From contig JAUCBJ010005092.1 of NCBI GenBank assembly GCA_032718475.1, forward strand, positions 31,315 to 95,314: 64,000 bases of DNA, in the 5' to 3' direction. Of the stretch, positions 8,346 to 21,400 are shown one piece after another. A program made the translations under genes and the position numbers. This stretch comes from Nemertoderma westbladi. Lineage: Eukaryota > Xenacoelomorpha > Nemertodermatida > Nemertodermatidae. The notes under the pieces are model-generated. The model was given only the letters and a program-made list of their open reading frames with translations. It was not told where the DNA came from and searched no databases. Position 1 is the stretch's first letter. Each line of letters opens with the position of its first letter.

Positions 8346-11339
8346 CATGAGCTGAGCAACCAGAGGCCATACACTAATGGTATCAGAAGTCTTCTACATG
8401 AGCTGAGCAACCAGAGGCCATACTCTAATGGTAGCAGAAGTCTTCTACATGAGCTGAGCAACCAGAGGCCATACACTAATGGTAGCAGAAGTCTTCTACA
8501 TGAGCTGAGCAACCCGAGGCCATACACTAATGGTAGCAGAAGTCTTCTACATGAGCTGAGCAACCAGAGGCCATACACTAATGGTAGCAGAAGTCTTCTA
8601 CATGAGCTGAGCAACCAGAGGCCATACACTAATGGTAGCAGAAGTCTTCTACATGAGCTGAGCAACCCGAGGCCATACACTAATGGTAGCAGAAGTCTTC
8701 TACATGAGCTGAGCAACCAGAGGCCATACACTAATGGTAGCAGAAGTCTTCTACATGAGCTGAGCAACCCGAGGCCATACACTAATGGTAGCAGAAGTCT
8801 TCTACATGAGCTGAGCAACCAGAGGCCATACACTAATGGTAGCAGAAGTCTTCTACATGAGCTGAGCAACCAGAGGCCATACACTAATGGTAGCAGAAGT
8901 CTTCTACATGAGCTGAGCAACCAGAGGCCATACACTAATGGTAGCAGAAGTCTTCTACATGAGCTGTGCAACCAGAGGCCATACACTAATGGTAGCAGAA
9001 GTCTTCTACATGAGCTGAGCAACCAGAGGCCATACACTAATGGTAGCAGAAGTCTTCTACATGAGCTGAGCAACCAGAGGCCATACACTAATGGTAGCAG
9101 AAGTCTTCTACATGAGCTGAGCAACCCGAGGCCATACACTAATGGTAGCAGAAGTCTTCTACATGAGCTGAGCAACCAGAGGCCATACACTAATGGTAGC
9201 AGAAGTCTTCTACATGAGCTGAGCAACCAGAGGCCATACACTAATGGTAGCAGAAGTCTTCTACATGAGCTGAGCAACCAGAGGCCATACACTAATGGTA
9301 GCAGAAGTCTTCTACATGAGCTGAGCAACCAGAGGCCATACACTAATGGTAGCAGAAGTCTTCTACATGAGCTGAGCAACCAGAGGCCATACACTAATGG
9401 TAGCAGAAGTCTTCTACATGAGCTGAGCAACCAGAGGCCATACACTAATGGTAGCAGAAGTCTTCTACATGAGCTGAGCAACCAGAGGCCATACACTAAT
9501 GGTAGCAGAAGTCTTCTACATGAGCTGAGCAACCCGAGGCCATACACTAATGGTAGCAGAAGTCTTCTACATGAGCTGAGCAACCAGAGGCCATACACTA
9601 ATGGTAGCAGAAGTCTTCTACATGAGCTGAGCAACCAGAGGCCATACACTAATGGTAGCAGAAGTCTTCTACATGAGCTGAGCAACCCGAGGCCATACAC
9701 TAATGGTAGCAGAAGTCTTCTACATGAGCTGAGCAACCAGAGGCCATACACTAATGGTAGCAGAAGTCTTCTACATGAGCTGAGCAACCAGAGGCCATAC
9801 ACTAATGGTAGCAGAAGTCTTCTACATGAGTTGAGCAACCAGAGGCCATACACTAATGGTAGCAGAAGTCTTCTACATGAGCTGAGCAACCAGAGGCCAT
9901 ACACTAATGGTAGCAGAAGTCTTCTACATGAGCTGAGCAACCAGAGGCCATACACTAATGGTAGCAGAAGTCTTCTACATGAGCTGAGCAACCAGAGGCC
10001 ATACACTAATGGTAGCAGAAGTCTTCTACATGAGCTGAGCAACCAGAGGCCATACACTAATGGTAGCAGAAGTCTTCTACATGAGCTGAGCAACCAGAGG
10101 CCATACACTAATGGTAGCAGAAGTCTTCTACATGAGCTGAGCAACCAGAGGCCATACACTAATGGTAGCAGAAGTCTTCTACATGAGCTGAGCAACCAGA
10201 GGCCATACACTAATGGTAGCAGAAGTCTTCTACATGAGCTGAGCAACCAGAGGCCATACACTAATGGTAGCAGAAGTCTTCTACATGAGCTGAGCAACCA
10301 GAGGCCATACACTAATGGTAGCAGAAGTCTTCTACATGAGCTGAGCAACCAGAGGCCATACACTAATGGTAGCAGAAGTCTTCTACATGAGTTGAGCAAC
10401 CAGAGGCCATACACTAATGGTAGCAGAAGTCTTCTACATGAGCTGAGCAACCCGAGGCCATACACTAATGGTAGCAGAGGTCTTCTACATGAGCTGAGCA
10501 ACCAGAGGCCATACACTAATGGTAGCAGAAGTCTTCTACATGAGCTGAGCAACCAGAGGCCATACACTAATGGTAGCAGTAGTCTTCTACATGAGCTGAG
10601 CAACCCGAGGCCATACACTAATGGTAGCAGAAGTCTTCTACATGAGCTGAGCAACCCGAGGCCATACACTAATGGTAGCAGAAGTCTTCTACATGAGCTG
10701 AGCAACCAGAGGCCATACACTAATGGTAGCAGAAGTCTTCTACATGAGCTGAGCAACCCGAGGCCATACACTAATGGTAGCAGAAGTCTTCTACATGAGC
10801 TGAGCAACCAGTGGCCATACACTAATGGTAGCAGAAGTCTTCTACATGAGCTGAGCAACCCGAGGCCATACACTAATGGTAGCAGAAGTCTTCTACATGA
10901 GCTGAGCAACCAGAGGCTATACACTAATGGTAGCAGTAGTCTTCTACATGAGCTGAGCAACCAGAGGCCATACACTAATGGTAGCAGAAGTCTTCTACAT
11001 GAGCTGAGCAACCCGAGGCCATACACTAATGGTAGCAGAAGTCTTCTACATGAGCTGAGCAACCAGTGGCCATACACTAATGGTAGCAGAAGTCTTCTAC
11101 ATGAGCTGAGCAACCAGTGGCCATACACTAATGGTAGCAGAAGTCTTCTACATGAGCTGAGCAACCCGAGGCCATACACTAATGGTAACAGAAGTCTTCT
11201 ATATGAGCTGAGCAACCCGAGGCCATACACTAATGGTAGCAGAAGTCTTCTACATGAGCTGAGTAACCAGAGGCCATACACTAATGGTAGCAGTAGTCTT
11301 CTACATGAGCTGAGCAACCCGAGGCCATACACTAATGGT

Positions 11340-12560
11340 AGCAGAAGTCTTCTACATGAGCTGAGCAACCAGAGGCTATACACTAATGGTAGCAGAAGTC
11401 TTCTACATAAGCTGAGCAACCCGAGGCCATACACTAATGGTAACAGAAGTCTTCTACATAAGCTGAGCAACCCGAGGCCATACACTAATGGTAACAGAAG
11501 TCTTCTACATCAGCTGAGCAACCCGAGGCCATACACTAATGGTAGCAGAAGTCTTCTACATGAGCTGTGCAACCCGAGGCCATACACTAATGGTAGCAGA
11601 AATCTTCTACATGAGCTGAGCAACCAGAGGCCATACACTAATGGTAGCAGAAGTCTTCTATATGAGCTGAGCAACCAGTGGCCATACACTAATGGTATCA
11701 GAAGTCTTCTATATGAGCTGAGCAACCCGAGGCCATACACTAATGGTAGCAGAAGTCTTCTACATGAGCTGAGCAACCCGAGGCCATACACTAATGGTAA
11801 CAGAAGTCTTCTATATGAGCTGAGCAACCCGAGGCCATACACTAATGGTAGCAGAAGTCTTCTACATGAGCTGAGCAACCAGAGGCCATACACTAATGGT
11901 ATCAGAAGTCTTCTACATGAGCTGAGCAACCCGAGGCCATACACTAATGGTAGCAGAAGTCTTCTACATGAGCTGAGCAACCAGAGGCCATACACTAATG
12001 GTAGCAGAAGTCTTCTACATGAGCTGAGCAACCCGAGGCCATACACTAATGGTAGCAGAAGTCTTCTACATGAGCTGAGCAACCCGAGGCCATACACTAA
12101 TGGTAGCAGAAGTCTTCTACATGAGCTGAGCAACCAGAGGCCATACACTAATGGTAGCAGAAGTCTTCTACATGAGCTGAGCAACCCGAGGCCATACACT
12201 AATGGTAGCAGAAGTCTTCTACATGAGCTGAGCAACCAGTGGCCATACACTAATGGTAGCAGAAGTCTTCTACATGAGCTGAGCAACCCGAGGCCATACA
12301 CTAATGGTAGCAGAAGTCTTCTACATGAGCTGAGCAACCAGAGGCTATACACTAATGGTAGCAGAAGTCTTCTACATAAGCTGAGCAACCCGAGGCCATA
12401 CACTAATGGTAACAGAAGTCTTCTACATAAGCTGAGCAACCCGAGGCCATACACTAATGGTAACAGAAGTCTTCTACATCAGCTGAGCAACCCGAGGCCA
12501 TACACTAATGGTAACAGAAGTCTTCTACATGAGCTGTGCAACCCGAGGCCATACACTAAT
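11340..12560. repeat. 19-unit (969-bp) higher-order duplication
   Basis: The run of variants GAGGCTATAC, AAG with AAC, AAG with AAC, then CAG, then a TGTGC unit occurs around 11375-11570 and again around 12344-12540. The CAG units lie at 11510 and 12479, a distance of 969 bp. A related run occurs near 20.6 kb and 21.2 kb. Confidence 0.8.
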
Positions 12561-13899
12561 GGTAACAGAAGTCTTCTATATGAGCTGAGCAACCCGAGGC
12601 CATACACTAATGGTGGCAGAAGTCTTCTACATGAGCTGAGCAACCCGAGGCCATACACTAATGGTAACTGAAGTCTTCTACATGAGCTGAGCAACCAGTG
12701 GCCATATACTAATGGTAGCAGAAGTCTTCTACATGAGCTGAGCAACCAGAGGCCATACACTAATGGTAGCAGAAGTCTTCTACATGAGCTGAGTAACCAG
12801 AGGCCATACACTAATGGTAGCAGAAGTCTTCTACATGAGCTGAGCAACCAGTGGCCATACACTAATGGTAGCAGAAGTCTTCTACATGAGCTGAGCAACC
12901 AGTGGCCATACACTAATGGTAGCAGAAGTCTTCTACATGAGCTGAGCAACCCGAGGCCATACACTAATGGTAACAGAAGTCTTCTACATGAGCTGAGCAA
13001 CCAGAGGCCATACACTAATGGTAGCAGAAGTCTTCTATATGAGCTGAGCAACCCGAGGCCATACACTAATGGTAGCAGAAGTCTTCTACATGAGCTGAGC
13101 AACCCGAGGCCATACACTAATGGTAGCAGAAGTCTTCTACATGAGCTGAGCAACCAGAGGCCATACACTAATGGTAGCAGAAGTCTTCTACATGAGCTGA
13201 GCAACCCGAGGCCATACACTAATGGTAGCAGAAGTCTTCTACATGAGCTGAGTAACCAGAGGCCATACACTAATGGTAGCAGAAGTCTTCTACATGAGCT
13301 GAGCAACCAGTGGCCATACACTAATGGTAGCAGAAGTCTTCTACATGAGCTGAGCAACCAGTGGCCATACACTAATGGTAGCAGAAGTCTTCTACATGAG
13401 CTGAGCAACCCGAGGCCATACACTAATGGTAACAGAAGTCTTCTACATGAGCTGAGCAACAAGAGGCCATACACTAATGGTAGCAGAAGTCTTCTATATG
13501 AGCTGAGCAACCCGAGGCCATACACTAATGGTAGCAGAAGTCTTCTACATGAGCTGAGCAACCCGAGGCCATACACTAATGGTAGCAGAAGTCTTCTACA
13601 TGAGCTGAGCAACCAGAGGCCATACACTAATGGTAGCAGAAGTCTTCTACATGAGCTGAGCAACCCGAGGCCATACACTAATGGTAGCAGAAGTCTTCTA
13701 CATGAGCTGAGCAACCCGAGGCCATACACTAATGGTAGCAGAAGTCTTCTACATGAGCTGAGCAACCAGAGGCCATACACTAATGGTAGCAGAAGTCTTC
13801 TACATGAGCTGAGCAACCAGAGGCCATACACTAATGGTAGCAGAAGTCTTCTACATGAGCTGAGCAACCCGAGGCCATACACTAATGGTAGCAGAAGTC

Positions 13900-15950
13900 T
13901 TCTACATGAGCTGTGCAACCCGAGGCCATACACTAATGGTAGCAGAAATCTTCTACATGAGCTGAGCAACCAGAGGCCATACACTAATGGTAGCAGAAGT
14001 CTTCTATATGAGCTGAGCAACCAGTGGCCATACACTAATGGTAGCAGAAGTCTTCTACATGAGCTGAGCAACCCGAGGCCATACACTAATGGTAACAGAA
14101 GTCTTCTATATGAGCTGAGCAACCAGTGGCCATACACTAATGGTAGCAGAAGTCTTCTACATGAGCTGAGCAACCCGAGGCCATACACTAATGGTAGCAG
14201 AAGTCTTCTACATGAGCTGAGCAACCAGAGGCCATACTCTAATGGTAGCATAAGTCTTCTACATGAGCTGAGTACCCAGAGGCCATACACTAATGGTAGC
14301 AGAAGTCTTCTACATGAGCTGAGCAACCAGAGGCCATACACTAATGGTATCAGAAGTCTTCTACATGAGCTGAGCAACCAGAGGCCATACACTAATGGTA
14401 GCAGAAGTCTTCTACATGAGCTGAGCAACCAGAGGCCATACACTAATGGTAGCAGAAGTCTTCTACATGAGCTGAGCAACCCGAGGCCATACACTAATGG
14501 TAGCAGAAGTCTTCTACATGAGCTGAGCAACCAGTGGCCATACACTAATGGTAGCAGAAGTCTTCTACATGAGCTGAGCAACCAGAGGCCATACACTAAT
14601 GGTAGCAGAAGTCTTCTACATGAGCTGAGCAACCCGAGGCCATACACTAATGGTAACAGAAGTCTTCTATATGAGCTGAGCAACCAGTGGCCATACACTA
14701 ATGGTAGCAGAAGTCTTCTACATGAGCTGAGCAACCCGAGGCCATACACTAATGGTAGCAGAAGTCTTCTACATGAGCTGAGCAACCAGAGGCCATACTC
14801 TAATGGTAGCATAAGTCTTCTACATGAGCTGAGTACCCAGAGGCCATACACTAATGGTAGCAGAAGTCTTCTACATGAGCTGAGCAACCAGAGGCCATAC
14901 ACTAATGGTATCAGAAGTCTTCTACATGAGCTGAGCAACCAGAGGCCATACACTAATGGTAGCAGAAGTCTTCTACATGAGCTGAGCAACCAGAGGCCAT
15001 ACACTAATGGTAGCAGAAGTCTTCTACATGAGCTGAGCAACCCGAGGCCATACACTAATGGTAGCAGAAGTCTTCTACATGAGCTGAGCAACCAGTGGCC
15101 ATACACTAATGGTAGCAGAAGTCTTCTACATGAGCTGAGCAACCCGAGGCCATACACTAATGGTAACAGAAGTCTTCTACATGAGCTGAGCAACCAGAGG
15201 CCATACACTAATGGTAGCAGAAGTCTTCTACATGAGCTGAGCAACCCGAGGCCATACACTAATGGTAGCAGAAGTCTTCTACATGAGCTGAGCAACCAGA
15301 GGCCATACACTAATGGTAGCAGAAGTCTTCTACATGAGCTGAGCAACCAGAGGCCATACACTAATGGTAGCAGAAGTCTTCTACATGAGCTGAGCAACCC
15401 GAGGCCATACACTAATGGTAGCAGAAGTCTTCTACATGAGCTGAGCAACCAGTGGCCATACACTAATGGTAGCAGAAGTCTTCTACATGAGCTGAGCAAC
15501 CCGAGGCCATACACTAATGGTAGCAGAAGTCTTCTACATGAGCTGAGCAACCAGAGGCCATACACTAATGGTAGCAGAAGTCTTCTACATGAGCTGAGCA
15601 ACCAGAGGCCATACACTAATGGTAGCAGAAGTCTTCTACATGAGCTGAGCAACCCGAGGCCATACACTAATGGTAGCAGAAGTCTTCTACATGAGCTGTG
15701 CAACCCGAGGCCATACACTAATGGTAGCAGAAATCTTCTACATGAGCTGAGCAACCAGAGGCCATACACTAATGGTAGCAGAAGTCTTCTATATGAGCTG
15801 AGCAACCAGTGGCCATACACTAATGGTAGCAGAAGTCTTCTACATGAGCTGAGCAACCCGAGGCCATACACTAATGGTAACAGAAGTCTTCTATATGAGC
15901 TGAGCAACCAGTGGCCATACACTAATGGTAGCAGAAGTCTTCTACATGAG
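13900..15950. repeat. 35-unit (1,785-bp) higher-order duplication
   Basis: The rare AGT-to-AAT change (GCAGAAATCTTC) sits at 13948 and at 15733, 1,785 bp apart, each preceded by a TGTGC unit and followed by a TAT unit and a CAGTGG unit. The ordered set of neighbours is the same in both places. Confidence 0.8.
14230..15060. repeat. 11-unit (561-bp) higher-order duplication
   Basis: A unit with three private changes in a row (TACTCTAATGG, AGCATAAGTC, then GAGTACCCAGAGG in the next unit) occurs at about 14234-14280 and again at about 14795-14841. The ATAAGTC site lies 561 bp from its copy. So many shared rare changes cannot be independent. Confidence 0.9.
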
Positions 15951-16809
15951 CTGAGCAACCCGAGGCCATACACTAATGGTAGCAGAAGTCTTCTACATGA
16001 GCTGAGCAACCCGAGGCCATACACTAATGGTAGCAGAAGTCTTCTACATGAGCTGAGCAACCAGTGGCCATACACTAATGGTAGCAGAAGTCTTCTACAT
16101 GAGCTGAGCAACCCGAGGCCATACACTAATGGTAACAGAAGTCTTCTACATGAGCTGAGCAACCAGAGGCCATACACTAATGGTAGCAGAAGTCTTCTAC
16201 ATGAGCTGAGCAACCCGAGGCCATACACTAATGGTAGCAGAAGTCTTCTACATGAGCTGAGCAACCAGAGGCCATACACTAATGGTAGCAGAAGTCTTCT
16301 ACATGAGCTGAGCAACCAGAGGCCATACACTAATGGTAGCAGAAGTCTTCTACATGAGCTGAGCAACCCGAGGCCATACACTAATGGTAGCAGAAGTCTT
16401 CTACATGAGCTGAGCAACCAGTGGCCATACACTAATGGTAGCAGAAGTCTTCTACATGAGCTGAGCAACCCGAGGCCATACACTAATGGTAGCAGAAGTC
16501 TTCTACATGAGCTGAGCAACCCGAGGCCATACACTAATGGTAGCAGAAGTCTTCTACATGAGCAGAGCAACCAGAGGCCATACACTAATGGTAGCAGAAG
16601 TCTTCTACATGAGCTGAGCAACCAGAGGCCATACACTAATGGTAGCAGAAGTCTTCTACATGAGCTGAGCAACCAGAGGCCATACACTAATGGTAGCAGA
16701 AGTCTTCTACATGAGCTGAGCAACCCGAGGCCATACACTAATGGTAGCAGAAGTCTTCTACATGAGCTGAGCAACCAGAGGCCATACACTAATGGTAGCA
16801 GAAGTCTTC

Positions 16810-18910
16810 TACATGAGCTATGCAACCAGAGGCCATACACTAATGGTAACAGAAGTCTTCTATATGAGCTGAGCAACCAGTGGCCATACACTAATGGTAG
16901 CAGAAGTCTTCTACATGAGCTGAGCAACCAGTGGCCATACACTAATGGTAGCAGAAGTCTTCTACATGAGCTGAGCAACCAGAGGCCATACACTAATGGT
17001 AGCAGAAGTCTTCTACATGAGCTGAGCAACCAGAGGCCATACACTAATGGTAGCAGAAGTCTTCTACATGAGCTATGCAACCAGAGGCCATACACTAATG
17101 GTAGCAGAAGTCTTCTATATGAGCTGAGCAACCAGAGGCCATACACTAATGGTAGCAGAAGTCTTCTACATGAGCTATGCAACCAGAGGCCATACACTAA
17201 TGGTAGCAGAAGTCTTCTACATGAGCTGAGCAACCAGTGGCCATACACTAATGGTAGCAGAAGTCTTCTACATGAGCTGAGCAACCAGAGGCCATACACT
17301 AATGGTAGCAGAAGTCTTCTACATGAGCTGAGCAACCAGAGGCCATACACTAATGGTAGCAGAAGTCTTCTACATGAGCTATGCAACCAGAGGCCATACA
17401 CTAATGGTAGCAGAAGTCTTCTACATGAGCTGAGCAACCAGAGGCCATACACTAATGGTAACAGAAGTCTTCTATATGAGCTGAGCAACCAGAGGCCATA
17501 CACTAATGGTAACAGAAGTCTTCTACATGAGCTGAGCAACCCGAGGCCATACACTAATGGTAGCAGAAGTCTTCTACATGAGCTGAGCAACCAGAGGCCA
17601 TACACTAATGGTAACAGAAGTCTTCTATATGAGCTGAGCAACCCGAGGCCATACACTAATGGTAGCAGAAGTCTTCTACATGAGCTGAGCAACCAGAGGC
17701 CATACACTAATGGTAACAGAAGTCTTCTATATGAGCTGAGCAACCCGAGGCCATACACTAATGGTAACAGAAGTCTTCTACTTAAGCTGAGCAACCCGAG
17801 GCCATACACTAATGGTAACAGAAGTCTTCTACATAAGCTGAGCAACCAGAGGCCATACACTAATGGTAACAGAAGTCTTCTACATGAGCTGAGTAACCAG
17901 AGGCCATACACTAATGGTAGCAGAAGTCTTCTACATGAGCTGAGCAACCAGAGGCCATACACTAATGGTAGCAGAAGTCTTCTACATGAGCTGAGCAACC
18001 AGTGGCCATACACTAATGGTAGCAGAAGTCTTCTACATGAGCTATGCAACCAGAGGCCATACACTAATGGTAGCAGAAGTCTTCTACATGAGCTGAGCAA
18101 CCAGAGGCCATACACTAATGGTAGCAGAAGTCTTCTACATGAGCTGAGCAACCAGTGGCCATACACTAATGGTAACAGAAGTCTTCTACATGAGCTGAGC
18201 AACCAGAGGCCATACACTAATGGTAGCAGAAGTCTTCTACATGAGCTGAGCAACCCGAGGCCATACACTAATGGTAGCAGAAGTCTTCTACATGAGCTGA
18301 GCAACCAGTGGCCATACACTAATGGTAGCAGAAGTCTTCTACATGAGCTATGCAACCAGAGGCCATACACTAATGGTAACAGAAGTCTTCTATATGAGCT
18401 GAGCAACCCGAGGCCATACACTAATGGTAGCAGAAGTCTTCTACATGAGCTGAGCAACCAGTGGCCATACACTAATGGTAACAGAAGTCTTCTATATGAG
18501 CTGAGCAACCCGAGGCCATACACTAATGGTAGCAGAAGTCTTCTACATGAGCTGAGCAACCAGAGGCCATACACTAATGGTAGCAGAAGTCTTCTACATG
18601 AGCTATGCAACCAGAGGCCATACACTAATGGTAACAGAAGTCTTCTATATGAGCTGAGCAACCAGTGGCCATACACTAATGGTAGCAGAAGTCTTCTACA
18701 TGAGCTGAGCAACCAGTGGCCATACACTAATGGTAGCAGAAGTCTTCTACATGAGCTGAGCAACCAGAGGCCATACACTAATGGTAGCAGAAGTCTTCTA
18801 CATGAGCTGAGCAACCAGAGGCCATACACTAATGGTAGCAGAAGTCTTCTACATGAGCTATGCAACCAGAGGCCATACACTAATGGTAACAGAAGTCTTC
18901 TATATGAGCT
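16810..18910. repeat. Cluster of CTATGC variant units
   Basis: GAGCTATGCAAC replaces GAGCTGAGCAAC in units with C at 16818, 17073, 17175, 17379, 18042, 18348, 18603 and 18858. Spacings are 5, 2, 4, 13, 6, 5 and 5 units. The two linked changes (G to A and A to T) are confined to this 2-kb part of the array as far as I can see. Confidence 0.8.
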
Positions 18911-20579
18911 GAGCAACCAGAGGCCATACACTAATGGTAACAGAAGTCTTCTACATGAGCTGAGCAACCCGAGGCCATACACTAATGGTAACAGAAGTCT
19001 TCTATATGAGCTGAGCAACCCGAGGCCATACACTAATGGTAACAGAAGTCTTCTATATGAGCTGAGCAACCCGAGGCCATACACTAATGGTAGCAGAAGT
19101 CTTCTACATGAGCTGAGCAACCAGAGGCCATACACTAATGGTAGCAGAAGTCTTCTACATGAGCTGAGCAACCAGAGGCCATACACTAATGGTAGCAGAA
19201 GTCTTCTACATAAGCTGAGCAACCCGAGGCCATACACTAATGGTAACAGAAGTCTTCTACATGAGCTGAGCAACCCGAGGCCATACACTAATGGTAACAG
19301 AAGTCTTCTACATGAGCTGAGCAACCCGAGGCCATACACTAATGGTAGCAGAAGTCTTCTACATGAGCTGAGCAACCAGAGGCCATACACTAATGGTAGC
19401 AGAAGTCTTCTACATGAGCTGAGCAACCAGAGGCCATACACTAATGGTAGCAGAAGTCTTCTACATGAGCTGAGCAACCCGAGGCCATACACTAATGGTA
19501 GCAGAAGTCTTCTACATGAGCTGAGCAACCCGAGGCCATACACTAATGGTAACAGAAGTCTTCTACATGAGCTGAGCAACCCGAGGCCATACACTAATGG
19601 TAGCAGAAGTCTTCTATATGAGCTGAGCAACCAGTGGCCATATACTAATGGTAGCAGAAGTCTTCTATATGAGCTGAGCAACCAGTGGCCATACACTAAT
19701 GGTAGCAGAAGTCTTCTACATGAGCTGAGCAACCCGAGGCCATACACTAATGGTAGCAGAAGTTTTCTACATAAGCTGAGCAACCCGAGGCCATACACTA
19801 ATGGTAACAGAAGTCTTCTACATAAGCTGAGCAACCCGAGGCCATACACTAATGGTAACAGAAGTCTTCTACATGAGCTGAGCAACCCGAGGCCATACAC
19901 TAATGGTAGCAGAAGTCTTCTATATGAGCTGAGCAACCAGAGGCCATACACTAATGGTAGCAGAAGTTTTCTACATAAGCTGAGCAACCCGAGGCCATAC
20001 ACTAATGGTAGCAGAAGTCTTCTACATGAGCTGAGCAACCCGAGGCCATACACTAATGGTAACAGAAGTCTTCTACATAAGCTGAGCAACCCGAGGCCAT
20101 ACACTAATGGTAACAGAAGTCTTCTACATGAGCTGAGCAACCCGAGGCCATACACTAATGGTAGCAGAAGTCTTCTACATGAGCTGAGCAACCCGAGGCC
20201 ATACACTAATGGTAGCAGAAGTTTTCTACATAAGCTGAGCAACCCGAGGCCATACACTAATGGTAACAGAAGTCTTCTACATGAGCTGAGCAACCCGAGG
20301 CCATACACTAATGGTAGCAGAAGTCTTCTACATGAGCTGAGCAACCCGAGGCCATACACTAATGGTAGCAGAAGTCTTCTACATGAGCTGAGCAACCAGA
20401 GGCCATACACTAATGGTAGCAGAAGTCTTCTACATAAGCTGAGCAACCAGAGGCCATACACTAATGGTATCAGAAGTCTTCTACATGAGCTGAGCAACCA
20501 GAGGCCATACACTAATGGTAGCAGAAGTCTTCTACATGAGCTGAGCAACCCGAGGCCATACACTAATGGTAGCAGAAGT

Positions 20580-21400
20580 CTTCTACATAAGCTGAGCAAC
20601 CCGAGGCCATACACTAATGGTAACAGAAGTCTTCTACATAAGCTGAGCAACCCGAGGCCATACACTAATGGTAACAGAAGTCTTCTACATCAGCTGAGCA
20701 ACCCGAGGCCATACACTAATGGTAACAGAAGTCTTCTACATGAGCTGTGCAACCCGAGGCCATACACTAATGGTAACAGAAGTCTTCTATATGAGCTGAG
20801 CAACCCGAGGCCATACACTAATGGTAGCAGAAGTCTTCTACATGAGCTGAGCAACCCGAGGCCATACACTAATGGTAACAGAAGTCTTCTACATGAGCTG
20901 AGCAACCAGTGGCCATATACTAATGGTAGCAGAAGTCTTCTACATGAGCTGAGCAACCAGAGGCCATACACTAATGGTAGCAGAAGTCTTCTACATGAGC
21001 TGAGTAACCAGAGGCCATACACTAATGGTAGCAGAAGTCTTCTACATGAGCTGAGCAACCAGAGGCCATACACTAATGGTAGCAGAAGTCTTCTACATGA
21101 GCTGAGCAACCAGAGGCCATACACTAATGGTAGCAGAAGTCTTCTACATGAGCTGAGCAACCAGAGGCCATACACTAATGGTAACAGAAGTCTTCTACAT
21201 AAGCTGAGCAACCCGAGGCCATACACTAATGGTAACAGAAGTCTTCTACATCAGCTGAGCAACCCGAGGCCATACACTAATGGTAACAGAAGTCTTCTAC
21301 ATGAGCTGTGCAACCCGAGGCCATACACTAATGGTAACAGAAGTCTTCTATATGAGCTGAGCAACCCGAGGCCATACACTAATGGTAGCAGAAGTCTTCT
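20580..21400. repeat. 11-unit (561-bp) higher-order duplication
   Basis: The order AAG with AAC, then CAG, then AAC, then TGTGC with AAC, then TAT occurs with CAG at 20690 and at 21251, exactly 561 bp apart. It is the same variant series found near 12.5 kb, 161 units away, so this block has been copied over more than 8 kb. Confidence 0.8.
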
